Shown piece after piece: positions 24,195 through 32,140 of a stretch of 32,140 nt of DNA; the stretch's first letter is position 1, and every line of letters starts with the position of its first letter. Origin of the DNA: Prevotella micans DSM 21469 = JCM 16134 (GTDB taxonomy: Bacteria; Bacteroidota; Bacteroidia; Bacteroidales; Bacteroidaceae); the NCBI RefSeq assembly GCF_000614105.1, contig NZ_BAKH01000032.1, positions 1-32,140 on the forward strand. The letters are read 5' to 3'. The notes beneath the pieces were generated by a model that was not told the DNA's origin, did not search any database, and was given only the letters and a program-made list of their open reading frames with translations. Position numbers and translations under genes: made by a program.

Positions 24195-26671
24195 TTACAT
24201 TCCTATGCCGGTTCCGGTGCCAACGCCACCCATTTGCTGATTGGTACTTTTGTGTTCCTGGAAGTCGTTGGAAATCTTGCTTTCGTGTGTTTGGAATTGC
24301 TTCTTAGTGTTACCGAAATTCCACGTGAACGACAGGCCGATATAGCGCATCGGGATGATGATGTCCACGCTTTGTTCAAAGTCGGCACCGCGACTGTATT
24401 GGTCTATTTTTATCTTTCCGTCGAAAGGAGTCATAAATTGCAAACCTATGCTGAACTTGTCTTTGAAAAATGATTTATCGATGGTTGCACTGATGAAATC
24501 ATACCCTCCGCTATAGCCCTGGAGGGTGTATTTCTTGGTCATTCCGCCGGCGAAGCAGCTTAGCTTAATATCCCACGGAAGAGTTTGTTGAATACCTGCG
24601 AAGACATCGGCCTGCCATCCGTGGTTGTGTGCAGCAAGCTGATTGGAGCGAATATCGCCGTAGTCGAATCCGCCGTTGAGCATCAGTCGGGTTTTGGGCG
24701 TAATGGCGTAGTTGACGAAGGTGTGGAAGTTTGTCCATCGGCTTCTAACGATGTTGCCGTAAGTTGTGTTGAGCGTGCCCGATTGCATGAACGAATACTC
24801 CGAAATTTGGTTGTCGGCAAAGTTCTCTCCCAGCGTTAGATTAATCATGAGTTTCGGAGTGAAGAAGTTGAACACGAAACTCACGTTGTGACTCTTTTCA
24901 ACCTCGACGTTAGGATTACCGTATTTTATGTAGGTTGGATCCGAGTGGTCGACGTAGGGATTCATGTAACTTATTCCGGGTCGGGTAATGCGCATTCCGT
25001 AGTTTATTCCCATGTTCACCGTTGCGGCAAGATTATATGTTATGCTGGCCGATGGTACCAGGCTTCCGTAGTTCTTCTTGAAGTCGGAGCCCGAACCGAG
25101 AATGAACTTCACATCTTCCCAGGTATGTTCGTAGCGTAAGCCGGCCTTGGTTCCGAATTTGCCGATTGTGGCGGTGTATTCTGCGTAACCGGCGAGTATA
25201 TTTTGGTTGTTTTTGTAGTTCACGCTCTTTGTCGGGTCGTAGGTTTGTACGCCGGCCAGGACGTTGTAGTATTTGGAGTCGGATGTGTTGAGTCGGAGAA
25301 TATACTTCGCTCCGGTGTTTAAGACTTGTCCTTTTCCGATGGGCGTTGTGAAATCAGCCTGCGCCGTGTGTTCGGTTCCGCGCGTATTGGCTTCAGAGTA
25401 GAGGTCGCTCACCGGGAATGGTATTCCTGGTGGCAAGTTGGAGTAATATCGCTCGCTTTTTTCGCTGTTGGGCATTGTTGTGAAGAGATAACTCAGGACA
25501 AGAGAACTGGTTCGATCGGCGTTGAAGAATCGTTGATAGTCTATGCTTCCGTTATATGAGTTATTGTCGGTTTCAGTGGATGTGAAGTTGCTGTATTGGA
25601 ATCCGGCGCCATAGATTCCGCCGATGTATTTCGTTGTTGGGTAACCGTTGTGCCTAAGTCCATATCGTGTCACGCCGAACGATGCTCCGAGATTACTCAT
25701 AGAGTCAATTTCGAAGCCAAGGCTCACATTGCCCATGGTGAACGATTCTCGCCACTGGCCGTTTGATAGTAATCCATCGTGCTTCCGTCGGGCGCTGTTC
25801 TTTTCATGAAAATCTCGGTGTCTTTGCTTTTTCCACGGCCATACATCAGGTTTACGCTGTAGGTAAACTTACCTTGCTGCCCGCTCACGAAAGCTGCTCC
25901 GCGCGAGCCTTTGTTACCCACGGTTGCGTTGATGTTTCCATTGTATCCGTTGGTGAAGGTTTTTTGTCCGTTTACATGATTCATCATAATGTTCAACACT
26001 CCACCGGTTCCTTCGGCGTCGAACCGAGCACCGGGATTGGTCACCACTTCTATTGATTTAACCGACGAGGCAGGCATCGATTTGAATATCTGCGATGGAT
26101 TAGCCGAGAACATTATATTGGGCTTCCCATCAACATAAACTTTGAACGAACTCTGCCCGTTCACGGTTATGTTATCCTGTCCGTCAACTGTCACCATGGG
26201 TACTTTTCGCAGCATGTCGAGCACGGTATTGGTTTTCGAGTCGACGTCGTTCTGTACATCGTAGGTCATCTTATCGGTTTCCATCTTCACGAGCGGCTTC
26301 TGGGCCACAACGGTGACCCCTTCCATTTGCTTCGTGTCATCTTGAAATAGTAGCGTTCCCAAGTCGACCTTGTCCTTGTCTGCGCCGAGCGAAATTCGGC
26401 GTACGATTTCACGTCGACCCATGGAGTTGAACGATATGAAGAAATTGCCTTGCGCTGTGACCGTTTGAGAAAATCGCCCGTCGGTGTCAGTAACCCACAT
26501 AGCGATTGGTTTTTCACTGTTCTTGTTCTTGTAAACTCTGATTGTTGCGTAAGGTTCGCCTTTTTTCGTTAACGAATCGAGCACCTCTCCGGTGATTGTT
26601 GTTTGAGCAGAAATTGCAGTCGTTATCGAAGCGAATACTAAGAGAAAAAATAATCTGGAATTCATTTTCAT
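24195..26671 (-). CDS. TonB-receptor-like outer-membrane beta-barrel protein, frame interrupted once
   Basis: An outer-membrane protein of the Bacteroidetes type with a carboxypeptidase-like regulatory domain, a plug and a barrel. A signal peptide (about residues 1-22, ending ISAQ) precedes a carboxypeptidase-regulatory-like domain (TITGEVLDSLTKKGEPYATI). A plug domain follows (TNTVLDMLRKVPMVTVDGQD, VTNPGARFDAEGTGGVLNI), then a long barrel that resembles the OMP_b-brl_3 family. The frame breaks at 25741-25742, where CGTTCACC is found and CGTTTCACC would continue in frame as ENRFTMGNVSLGF. Restored length is 825 residues. No SusD partner is next to it, so it is probably not a glycan-uptake pair; the substrate is unknown. 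A -7 element lies 18 bases upstream of the start. Confidence 0.82.
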
Positions 26672-26688
26672 TTTGAATTAAGTTCGTG

Positions 26689-26696
26689 CAAAGATA
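26689..26696 (-). promoter_or_regulatory. -7 element of the outer-membrane protein gene
   Basis: Minus-strand TATCTTTG matches TAnnTTTG, 17 bases before the start codon. The leader would be only about 10 bases; no -33 TTTG is seen. Confidence 0.45.
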
Positions 26697-26852
26697 CTTA
26701 GAAAGGTTGCCTGTCACATTTGTGTTAATAGAATTTGGCAACTTGTTCATTGCTTTTAATAGTTTGTTTTTCGCTGCGAGAGGGATGTTGTTTGTTTTTA
26801 AGGTATTCCCGAATGGACAAATTCAGGAGCGCAACATGCCATCCATCCCTAA

Positions 26853-26915
26853 ATAAAAAAGTAGAGGGGGCGACTATATCCTTTTACAAGGAATTATAGT
26901 TTTGCCTCCCTCTAC
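26853..26915 (-). terminator. Terminator of the ROK kinase gene
   Basis: On the minus strand GTAGAGGG (26915-26908) pairs with CCCTCTAC (26868-26861). A second nested stem (ACTATA...TATAGT) closes the interior, and the hairpin runs into six T (26860-26855). It lies about 30 bases after the kinase stop codon. Confidence 0.8.
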
Positions 26916-26947
26916 CAACAGAATTATGCAAACAATCTATTCTGGAC

Positions 26948-27925
26948 TTAGAGTTCCCAGCCGATAGCCGATGCACCTAGAACGGCGGCTGATGCGTCGT
27001 CGAGCGAGCTAACAAGGAATTTAGCTTTGTCTTTAAATATTCTGAGAACATGTGCGTCGTAGGATTTCTTTAGAGGTTTCATCAACAGGTCGCCGGCCTT
27101 TGTGAGTCCGCCGAAGAATACGAATGCTTCGGGAGAAGAGAATGCGGCAAAGTCAGCACATGCCTGACCGAGAATATCACCCGTAAAATCGAACACTCTT
27201 TTGGCAAGCTTGTCACCTTGTCCGGCGGCAATCGAAACGTCGAGCGATGTGATGTCTTCTACTTTTATTTCGCGCAACAACGATACCTCATCCGAATTTT
27301 TGAGGAACTCGCGAGCTGTACGTGCCACTCCAGTTGCAGAGCAATAGGTTTCAATGCAACCTTTACGACCGCATCCACAAAGTCGACCTTCTCCTCCACG
27401 GAAGAATATACTGTGACCGAGCTCACCGGCGAATCCGTCACAACCGTAGACTACTTGTCCGTTTATCACGATTCCAGATCCCACTCCTGTTCCGAGGGTT
27501 ATCATGATAAAGTTTTTCATTCCTCTGGCCACGCCGTATTGCATCTCACCGATTGCGGCTGCGTTGGCATCGTTGGTTAATCCTACAGGAATTTTGAGAT
27601 GTTTCTCAAACATTGCTGCCAATGGCACGGTACCTTCGTGTCCCCACGACAGATTAGGTGCGAATTCGATAGTTCCCTTATAGAAGTTGCCGTTGGGTGC
27701 TCCGATTCCCATTGCTTTTATTTGGCCTATTCCTCCCACTTTGGCCACAATGGGTTTGAGCGCTTCGACGCCTGCTGAGACAAAGTCTTCAACCGTTGTG
27801 TAAGTCTGTGTCTTAATAGTGTTGGTTGCCAACACCTGTCCACGTTGATCCACTATTCCGAAAACGGAATTAGTCCCTCCCAAGTCTAAACCTATAACGA
27901 AGGGCTTCAGTTCTTGAACGTCCAT
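26948..27925 (-). CDS. ROK-family sugar kinase (glucokinase-like)
   Basis: A 325-residue cytoplasmic kinase of the ROK family, transferring phosphate from ATP to a sugar, most likely glucose. Visible features are the phosphate-binding GLDLGGTNSVFGIVD near residue 12, LTNDANAAAIGE with the catalytic Asp, GTGVGSGIVING, GELGHSIF, and the zinc-binding ROK signature CGCGRKGCIETYCS. There is no N-terminal helix-turn-helix, so it is an enzyme rather than a ROK repressor. It is a single-gene unit with its own terminator and a promoter that shares a 20-base element with the dgt promoter. Other ROK substrates (N-acetylmannosamine, fructose) cannot be excluded. Confidence 0.9.
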   Translation of the reverse strand: MDVQELKPFVIGLDLGGTNSVFGIVDQRGQVLATNTIKTQTYTTVEDFVSAGVEALKPIVAKVGGIGQIKAMGIGAPNGNFYKGTIEFAPNLSWGHEGTVPLAAMFEKHLKIPVGLTNDANAAAIGEMQYGVARGMKNFIMITLGTGVGSGIVINGQVVYGCDGFAGELGHSIFFRGGEGRLCGCGRKGCIETYCSATGVARTAREFLKNSDEVSLLREIKVEDITSLDVSIAAGQGDKLAKRVFDFTGDILGQACADFAAFSSPEAFVFFGGLTKAGDLLMKPLKKSYDAHVLRIFKDKAKFLVSSLDDASAAVLGASAIGWEL

Positions 27926-27961
27926 AAAATAATAAGTTTTTATGATGAAAAATTATACGCG

Positions 27962-27988
27962 CAAAGTTAAGTAGATGTTCACAATTAA
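27962..27988 (-). promoter_or_regulatory. ROK kinase promoter with shared upstream element
   Basis: Minus-strand TAACTTTG (27969-27962) matches TAnnTTTG, about 37 bases before the start codon. Positions 27988-27969 read TTAATTGTGAACATCTACTT, nearly the same as the segment upstream of the dgt -7 box. Confidence 0.55.
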
Positions 27989-28085
27989 ACGTATATGGGC
28001 TTCTGTAATAAAGCCGCCAGAGCGGAGTGGTTCGTAATCTCGAATTTGTGCATACGGTAATCTTTTCGCACTTTTGCAATCAATT

Positions 28086-28766
28086 ATGGACATGCAACTT
28101 CCCATTCAATTAGATATTCTTGATTTTATTTTTAAAGGCTTACTGATAGGCATCATTGCCTCAGCGCCGATGGGGCCAGTGGGGATTCTCTGTGTTCAGC
28201 GCACTTTGAATAAGGGTCGATGGTATGGCTTTATCACTGGCGTCGGGGCTGCCATAAGCGATTTTCTATACGCCTTGATTGTAGGTTTAGGAATGAGCTT
28301 TGTAATGGAACCTCTACAGAATCCTGCCTATCGGTTCATTCTTCAAATATCGGGCAGTGTTCTCTTGATGCTTTTCGGAATATATTGCTTCTTATCTAAT
28401 CCGATGAAAAAGATGCACAAGAGCGGTAACATCAAGGGAACACTTCTTCACAACGGGGTCACGGCTTTCTTTGTCACCATATCTAACCCACTGATTATTT
28501 TTCTGATGATGGCTACTTTCGCGCAGTTTGCTTTTGTTCAGCCTTCACGCGTTCCGGAAATGATAATCGGGTTTGCTTGTATTCCGATTGGTGCACTGCT
28601 TTGGTGGTATGGACTGACGTGGCTTATTGACAAGATTCGCGAGAAGTTCGATGTCAACGGCATTCTCATCATCAACAAGGTTATTGGTGCCGTTGTGATT
28701 CTTTTTTCTCTAATTATGCTCATCGGTACAGTATTCAACCTGTATCATTTGCCGTCTTATTATTGA
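28086..28766 (+). CDS. LysE-family transporter
   Basis: A 226-residue inner-membrane protein of the LysE/RhtB exporter superfamily, which pumps out amino acids or related compounds. The family signature is at the first helix: GLLIGIIASAPMGPVGILCVQRTL, with the GxxxGxxGAxxSDF-like GFITGVGAAISDF after it. About six hydrophobic helices are seen. ATG at 28086 is preferred to the TTG at 28074. A near-match -7 element CACTTTTG at 28069-28076 would give an almost leaderless transcript, so the true promoter is uncertain. It is the first of four genes on one strand with gaps of 10 and 13 bases and one overlap. Confidence 0.86.
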   Translation: MDMQLPIQLDILDFIFKGLLIGIIASAPMGPVGILCVQRTLNKGRWYGFITGVGAAISDFLYALIVGLGMSFVMEPLQNPAYRFILQISGSVLLMLFGIYCFLSNPMKKMHKSGNIKGTLLHNGVTAFFVTISNPLIIFLMMATFAQFAFVQPSRVPEMIIGFACIPIGALLWWYGLTWLIDKIREKFDVNGILIINKVIGAVVILFSLIMLIGTVFNLYHLPSYY

Positions 28767-28776
28767 ACGGAACATT

Positions 28777-29385
28777 ATGTTTATTGCTAAAGAGTTGAGG
28801 CAAAAAAGCGTGGCCGAATATCTGCTCTACATGTGGCAGATAGAAGATATTATTAGGGCTTACGGATGTTCGCTCACAAGAATACGGGAAGAATATATAG
28901 ACCGATTCGGATATGACGACGAACGCAAAGCCGACGAAGAAGATTGGTTCGGTGATTTAGTAAGGATGATGAACGAGGAAGGGTGTCGCCAACAAGGACA
29001 TCTGCAAATCAACAAAATCATTATTCAAGAACTCACCGAGTTGCACAACCAGTTGCTGGCGTCGTCGAAATTCCCTTTCTATTCGGCCGAATACTATCGT
29101 GTGCTGCCTTTCATCGTTGAACTGCGCGGTAAAACCAAGCAGGTTGCCGACGATATGGCACGAACAAACAATGAACGTTTGAAAGATGTTGCCGCTCACC
29201 TAAAAGAGAGCGAAATTGAAACATGTTTCGACTTCCTTTACGGCGTGATGATGCTTCGACTGCAGAAAAAAGAAATCAGTCAGGAAACTAATTCAGCCAT
29301 GAAAGAAATAACCACACTAGTGGGAATGCTGGCAGACTATTATCAAAAGGATAAAACAGAAGGTCTGCAATTTGAAGACAACTAA
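28777..29385 (+). CDS. DUF4924 family protein
   Basis: A 202-residue soluble, mostly helical protein. The opening MFIAKELRQKSVAEYLLYMW, followed by QIEDIIRAY, is the hallmark of DUF4924, a Bacteroidetes family of unknown function. No signal peptide, membrane segment or catalytic motif is seen. It begins 10 bases after the LysE gene and 13 before rfbD. As I recall, the same neighbourhood (LysE, DUF4924, rfbD, prfC) occurs in other Bacteroidales, which supports a real operon but does not reveal the role. Confidence 0.82.
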   Translation: MFIAKELRQKSVAEYLLYMWQIEDIIRAYGCSLTRIREEYIDRFGYDDERKADEEDWFGDLVRMMNEEGCRQQGHLQINKIIIQELTELHNQLLASSKFPFYSAEYYRVLPFIVELRGKTKQVADDMARTNNERLKDVAAHLKESEIETCFDFLYGVMMLRLQKKEISQETNSAMKEITTLVGMLADYYQKDKTEGLQFEDN

Positions 29386-29398
29386 AGAAGGTATCAAA

Positions 29399-30274
29399 AT
29401 GAATATTCTAGTAACGGGCGCCAATGGACAATTGGGTAACGAAATACAATTGGTAGCGAAAGAAAGTAAAGACAACTATGTGTTTACCGATGTGTGTGGC
29501 GACTATGCGAAGCTCGACATCACTAACCCAACCGAAATCGAAAACATGGTACGGCAAAACAACATAGAATGTGTTGTGAACTGTGCTGCGTGGACAAACG
29601 TAGACAAGGCCGAAACAGCCGGCCAGATAGTAGAAACCCTCAACGCTGCTGCCCCCGAAAATCTCGCAAGAGCAATGAAAAAAGTGGGTGGAATCCTCTT
29701 TCACATCAGTACCGACTATGTGTTCGGCGCCGACCCTTACAACACTCCTTGCAATGAAAATCAGCAGGGGACTCCTACTGGAGTCTACGGTTTCACCAAG
29801 CTTCAAGGCGAACAACGCATCATCGCAACCGGTGCAAGTCACATCATCATACGCACAGCCTGGCTTTACAGTGAGTTCGGCAACAACTTCGTCAAAACGA
29901 TGTTACAACTCACTTCCACCAAGCCGCAACTCAAGGTAGTGTTCGACCAATGCGGAACGCCAACCTATGCCAAAGACCTCGCCGACGCAATATTCAATAT
30001 TATCGAGAACAGGAAATTTTCCGGACACGATGGAATATATCATTTCTCGAACGAGGGAGTTTGCAGCTGGTATGACTTCGCCGTGAAAATTGCCCGACTA
30101 GCCGGAAACAACAGCTGCGACATTCAGCCATGCCACAGCGACGAATTCCCATCGCCAGTAAAACGCCCGGCCTATTCGGTACTAGACAAAACAAAAATCA
30201 AAAACACCTTCGGCATACACATTCCACACTGGGAAGAGAGTCTAGAAAAATGCCTCAGAAACCTGAAACCATGA
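29399..30274 (+). CDS. rfbD: dTDP-4-dehydrorhamnose reductase
   Basis: A 291-residue short-chain reductase that makes dTDP-L-rhamnose from dTDP-4-dehydro-rhamnose with NAD(P)H, for surface polysaccharide. The Rossmann loop is [15 protein letters not shown], the substrate segment [15 protein letters not shown], the active-site Thr is in HISTDYVFG and YxxxK is YGFTK. The ATG at 29399 starts the conserved MNILVTG; an upstream in-frame ATG at 29372 would overlap the DUF4924 gene. Its stop overlaps the prfC start (ATGA). The other rhamnose genes (rfbA, B, C) are not in the window. Confidence 0.9.
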   Translation: MNILVTGANGQLGNEIQLVAKESKDNYVFTDVCGDYAKLDITNPTEIENMVRQNNIECVVNCAAWTNVDKAETAGQIVETLNAAAPENLARAMKKVGGILFHISTDYVFGADPYNTPCNENQQGTPTGVYGFTKLQGEQRIIATGASHIIIRTAWLYSEFGNNFVKTMLQLTSTKPQLKVVFDQCGTPTYAKDLADAIFNIIENRKFSGHDGIYHFSNEGVCSWYDFAVKIARLAGNNSCDIQPCHSDEFPSPVKRPAYSVLDKTKIKNTFGIHIPHWEESLEKCLRNLKP

Positions 30275-31838
30275 ACGAAATAGAACGTCGGCGAACTTTC
30301 GCCATCATCTCACATCCCGACGCCGGAAAAACAACGCTCACCGAAAAGTTCCTCCTCTTCGGCGGACAAATTCAGGTGGCCGGAGCAGTGAAAAGCAATA
30401 AGATTAAGAAAACTGCGACGTCCGACTGGATGGACATCGAAAAACAGCGCGGAATATCGGTATCCACTTCAGTGATGGAGTTCGATTATGAAGGCTACAA
30501 AGTCAACATCCTCGATACGCCCGGTCACCAAGACTTTGCCGAAGACACCTATCGTACACTCACAGCTGTCGACTCCGCAATCATTGTAGTCGACTCCGCA
30601 AAAGGCGTCGAAACACAAACACGCAAGCTCATGGAAGTGTGTAGGATGCGCAACACACCCGTAATAATTTTCATAAACAAAATGGACCGCGAAGGCCGAG
30701 ATCCATTCGACCTCCTCGACCAGCTCGAAGAAGAACTCAAAATCAAAACCCTGCCCCTCTCCTGGCCCATCGGACAAGGCCTGCGCTTCAAAGGCGTCTA
30801 CAACATCTACGAGCAAAACCTCAACCTCTTCACCCCAAACAAACAACGCGTCACCGAAACCATCGAAGTAGAAATATCCTCCGAAGAGCTCGACAACCAA
30901 GTCGGAACCGATTTCGCTCAACAACTCCGCAACGACATCGAACTCATCGACGGCGTTTATCCCGAATTCAATATAGAAGAATATAGAGCCGCCCAAACAG
31001 CCCCCGTATTCTTCGGTTCGGCACTCAACAATTTCGGCGTGCAAGAGCTACTCAACTGTTTCGTCAAAATAGCCCCAGTCCGAAACCCACCCAGGCTGAA
31101 GAGCGAATCGTAGCACCCGAAGACTCCTCCTTTACCGGATTCATCTTCAAGATAACCGCCAACATCGACCCCAACCACCGGAGCTGCATAGCCTTCTGCA
31201 AAGTATGCTCCGGAAAATTCGAGCGCAACCAGCCATATCTCCACGTACGAAACAAGAAAACCATGCGATTCTCGTCGCCCACACAATTTATGGCACAACG
31301 AAAAAGCACTGTCGACTCAGCATTTCCGGGCGACATCGTGGGATTGCCCGATAGCGGAGGGCAATTCAAAATAGGCGATACCCTAACCGAAGGCGAAATC
31401 CTCCACTTTAAAGGTCTACCCAGTTTCTCGCCCGAACTTTTTAAATATATCGAGAACGACGACCCCATGAAATCCAAACAGTTCACCAAAGGTCTCGAGC
31501 AACTCATGAACGAGGGCGTAGCCCAGCTTTTCATCAATCAGTTCAACAACCGCAAGATTGTCGGAACCGTGGGACAGCTGCAATTCGAAGTAATCCAATA
31601 TCGCCTCGAGCACGAATACAATGCCAAGTGCCGCTGGGAACCCGTACACCTTCACAAAGCCTGCTGGATTGAAGCCGACAACGAGGTAGAACTCGAGAAC
31701 TTCAAGAAACGGAAATATCAATACATGGCCAAAGACACCGAAGGCCGCGATGTATTCCTCGCCGATTCAAGCTATATGCTAACCATGGCTCAACAGGATT
31801 TCGAGCACGTTAAATTCCATTTCACAAGCGAATTTTAG
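30271..31838 (+). CDS. prfC: Peptide chain release factor 3, frame interrupted once
   Basis: RF3, the GTPase that removes RF1/RF2 from the ribosome after peptide release. G motifs: [13 protein letters not shown] (G1), the switch segment [26 protein letters not shown] (G3) and NKMDREG (G4). The later half includes [29 protein letters not shown] and [17 protein letters not shown], typical of RF3. The frame breaks at 31086-31092 (AACCCACCCAGG), where one more C restores [17 protein letters not shown]. The restored protein has 522 residues, the usual RF3 length. The start at 30271 overlaps the rfbD stop by four bases; the in-frame upstream starts lie inside rfbD and are not credible. Confidence 0.88.
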
Positions 31839-31888
31839 CATCTCCACTCGAGTTTCCATCCATTTCCAAACAGTTCACCCTCCAAACG

Positions 31889-31925
31889 AACCCCAAAGGT
31901 TATCCCTCAACCTTTGGGGTTTGTC
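31889..31925 (+). terminator. Terminator of the LysE-DUF4924-rfbD-prfC operon
   Basis: AACCCCAAAGGTT (31889-31901) and its perfect complement (31909-31921) enclose a 7-base loop, about 50 bases after the prfC stop. Only a short T stretch follows. Confidence 0.75.
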
Positions 31926-32011
31926 ATACCTCATCCCTAAGTTAATATCCACACCGTGACGAGGTCCGCCAAATATAGAATGAGAACATTTTTACGCGAG
32001 TTCGGTTTAAT

Positions 32012-32140
32012 AGAGCCCCCACTCGGGCGTTAGCCCGCATGTAGGGACAGACCCCGTGTCTGTCCGCACCAGATGACAGGACGAAATATGTTATGCGGTC
32101 GGTAGACCGAATTGGCAGAGAGAGGCGGACAGACACGGGG
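32012..32140. repeat. Inverted-repeat intergenic element, cut by the window edge
   Basis: CCCCGTGTCTGTCCGC (32052-32067) recurs as its perfect complement at 32125-32140. Inside and beside it are smaller hairpins: CGGGC/GCCCG at 32024-32037, GGACAGA/TCTGTCC at 32045-32066 and TCGGT/ACCGA near 32098-32109. No ORF is supported. This looks like a non-autonomous dispersed repeat (MITE-like) whose right end lies outside. Confidence 0.6.

Noticed and set aside
30130..30270. Upstream start for prfC
   Set aside because: The extra 47 residues are read out of frame from rfbD; the conserved RF3 start is at 30271, overlapping the rfbD stop.

Overview
The window looks like a chromosomal segment of a Bacteroidales bacterium (Bacteroides/Prevotella-like). 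The evidence is promoters of the Bacteroidetes type (TAnnTTTG at -7, twice with a TTTG at -33 about 19-20 bases upstream), families largely confined to this group (DUF6261, DUF4251, DUF4924, the EF-G-like GTPase starting MKVYQTNEIKN, the HU-related histone-like protein) and gene orders such as LysE-DUF4924-rfbD-prfC. I see no tRNA, rRNA, insertion sequence, prophage or cas gene.

Left part (1-10.4 kb): a leftward EF-G-like translation GTPase with an attenuator-like leader lies divergent from hemW and a small membrane protein. A noncoding block follows, holding eight exact-register 41-bp repeats, each with a hairpin/palindrome. It lies just upstream of a DUF6261 gene. A leftward operon encodes a membrane-anchored protein, a DUF4251 lipoprotein, a flavodiiron protein and a membrane acyltransferase. 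A rightward pair follows: the C-terminal remnant of a larger protein, and a small outer-membrane barrel.

Middle (10.4-23.3 kb): a leftward defence operon consists of a HU-like DNA-binding protein, an McrB with a PUA/EVE-like reader domain, and the McrC nuclease. It is driven by a clear promoter followed by four 12-bp palindromes spaced exactly 22 bp apart. Next is a leftward dgt-addA-addB operon (dNTP triphosphohydrolase plus an AddAB-type helicase-nuclease). Between dgt and the next gene is about 1 kb without genes, filled by diverged tandem repeats of about 42 bp in at least two, probably three, sequence families.

Right part (23.3-32.1 kb): a sugar-phosphate nucleotidyltransferase; a leftward outer-membrane beta-barrel/TonB-receptor-like protein; a leftward ROK sugar kinase; and a rightward operon of LysE-type exporter, DUF4924, rfbD and prfC. 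The window ends in an inverted-repeat element.

Two observations stand out. First, five long genes (mcrB twice, addB, addA, the outer-membrane protein, prfC) are each broken by the apparent loss of one base, mostly in short runs of one base. Adding back one base at each site restores proteins of normal length, so assembly or read error is more likely than real gene decay. I annotate these genes across the breaks. Second, repeat arrays of unrelated sequence share a period of 41-42 bp and lie directly upstream of promoters. I know of no described system that explains them, and they are the best candidate for something new here.
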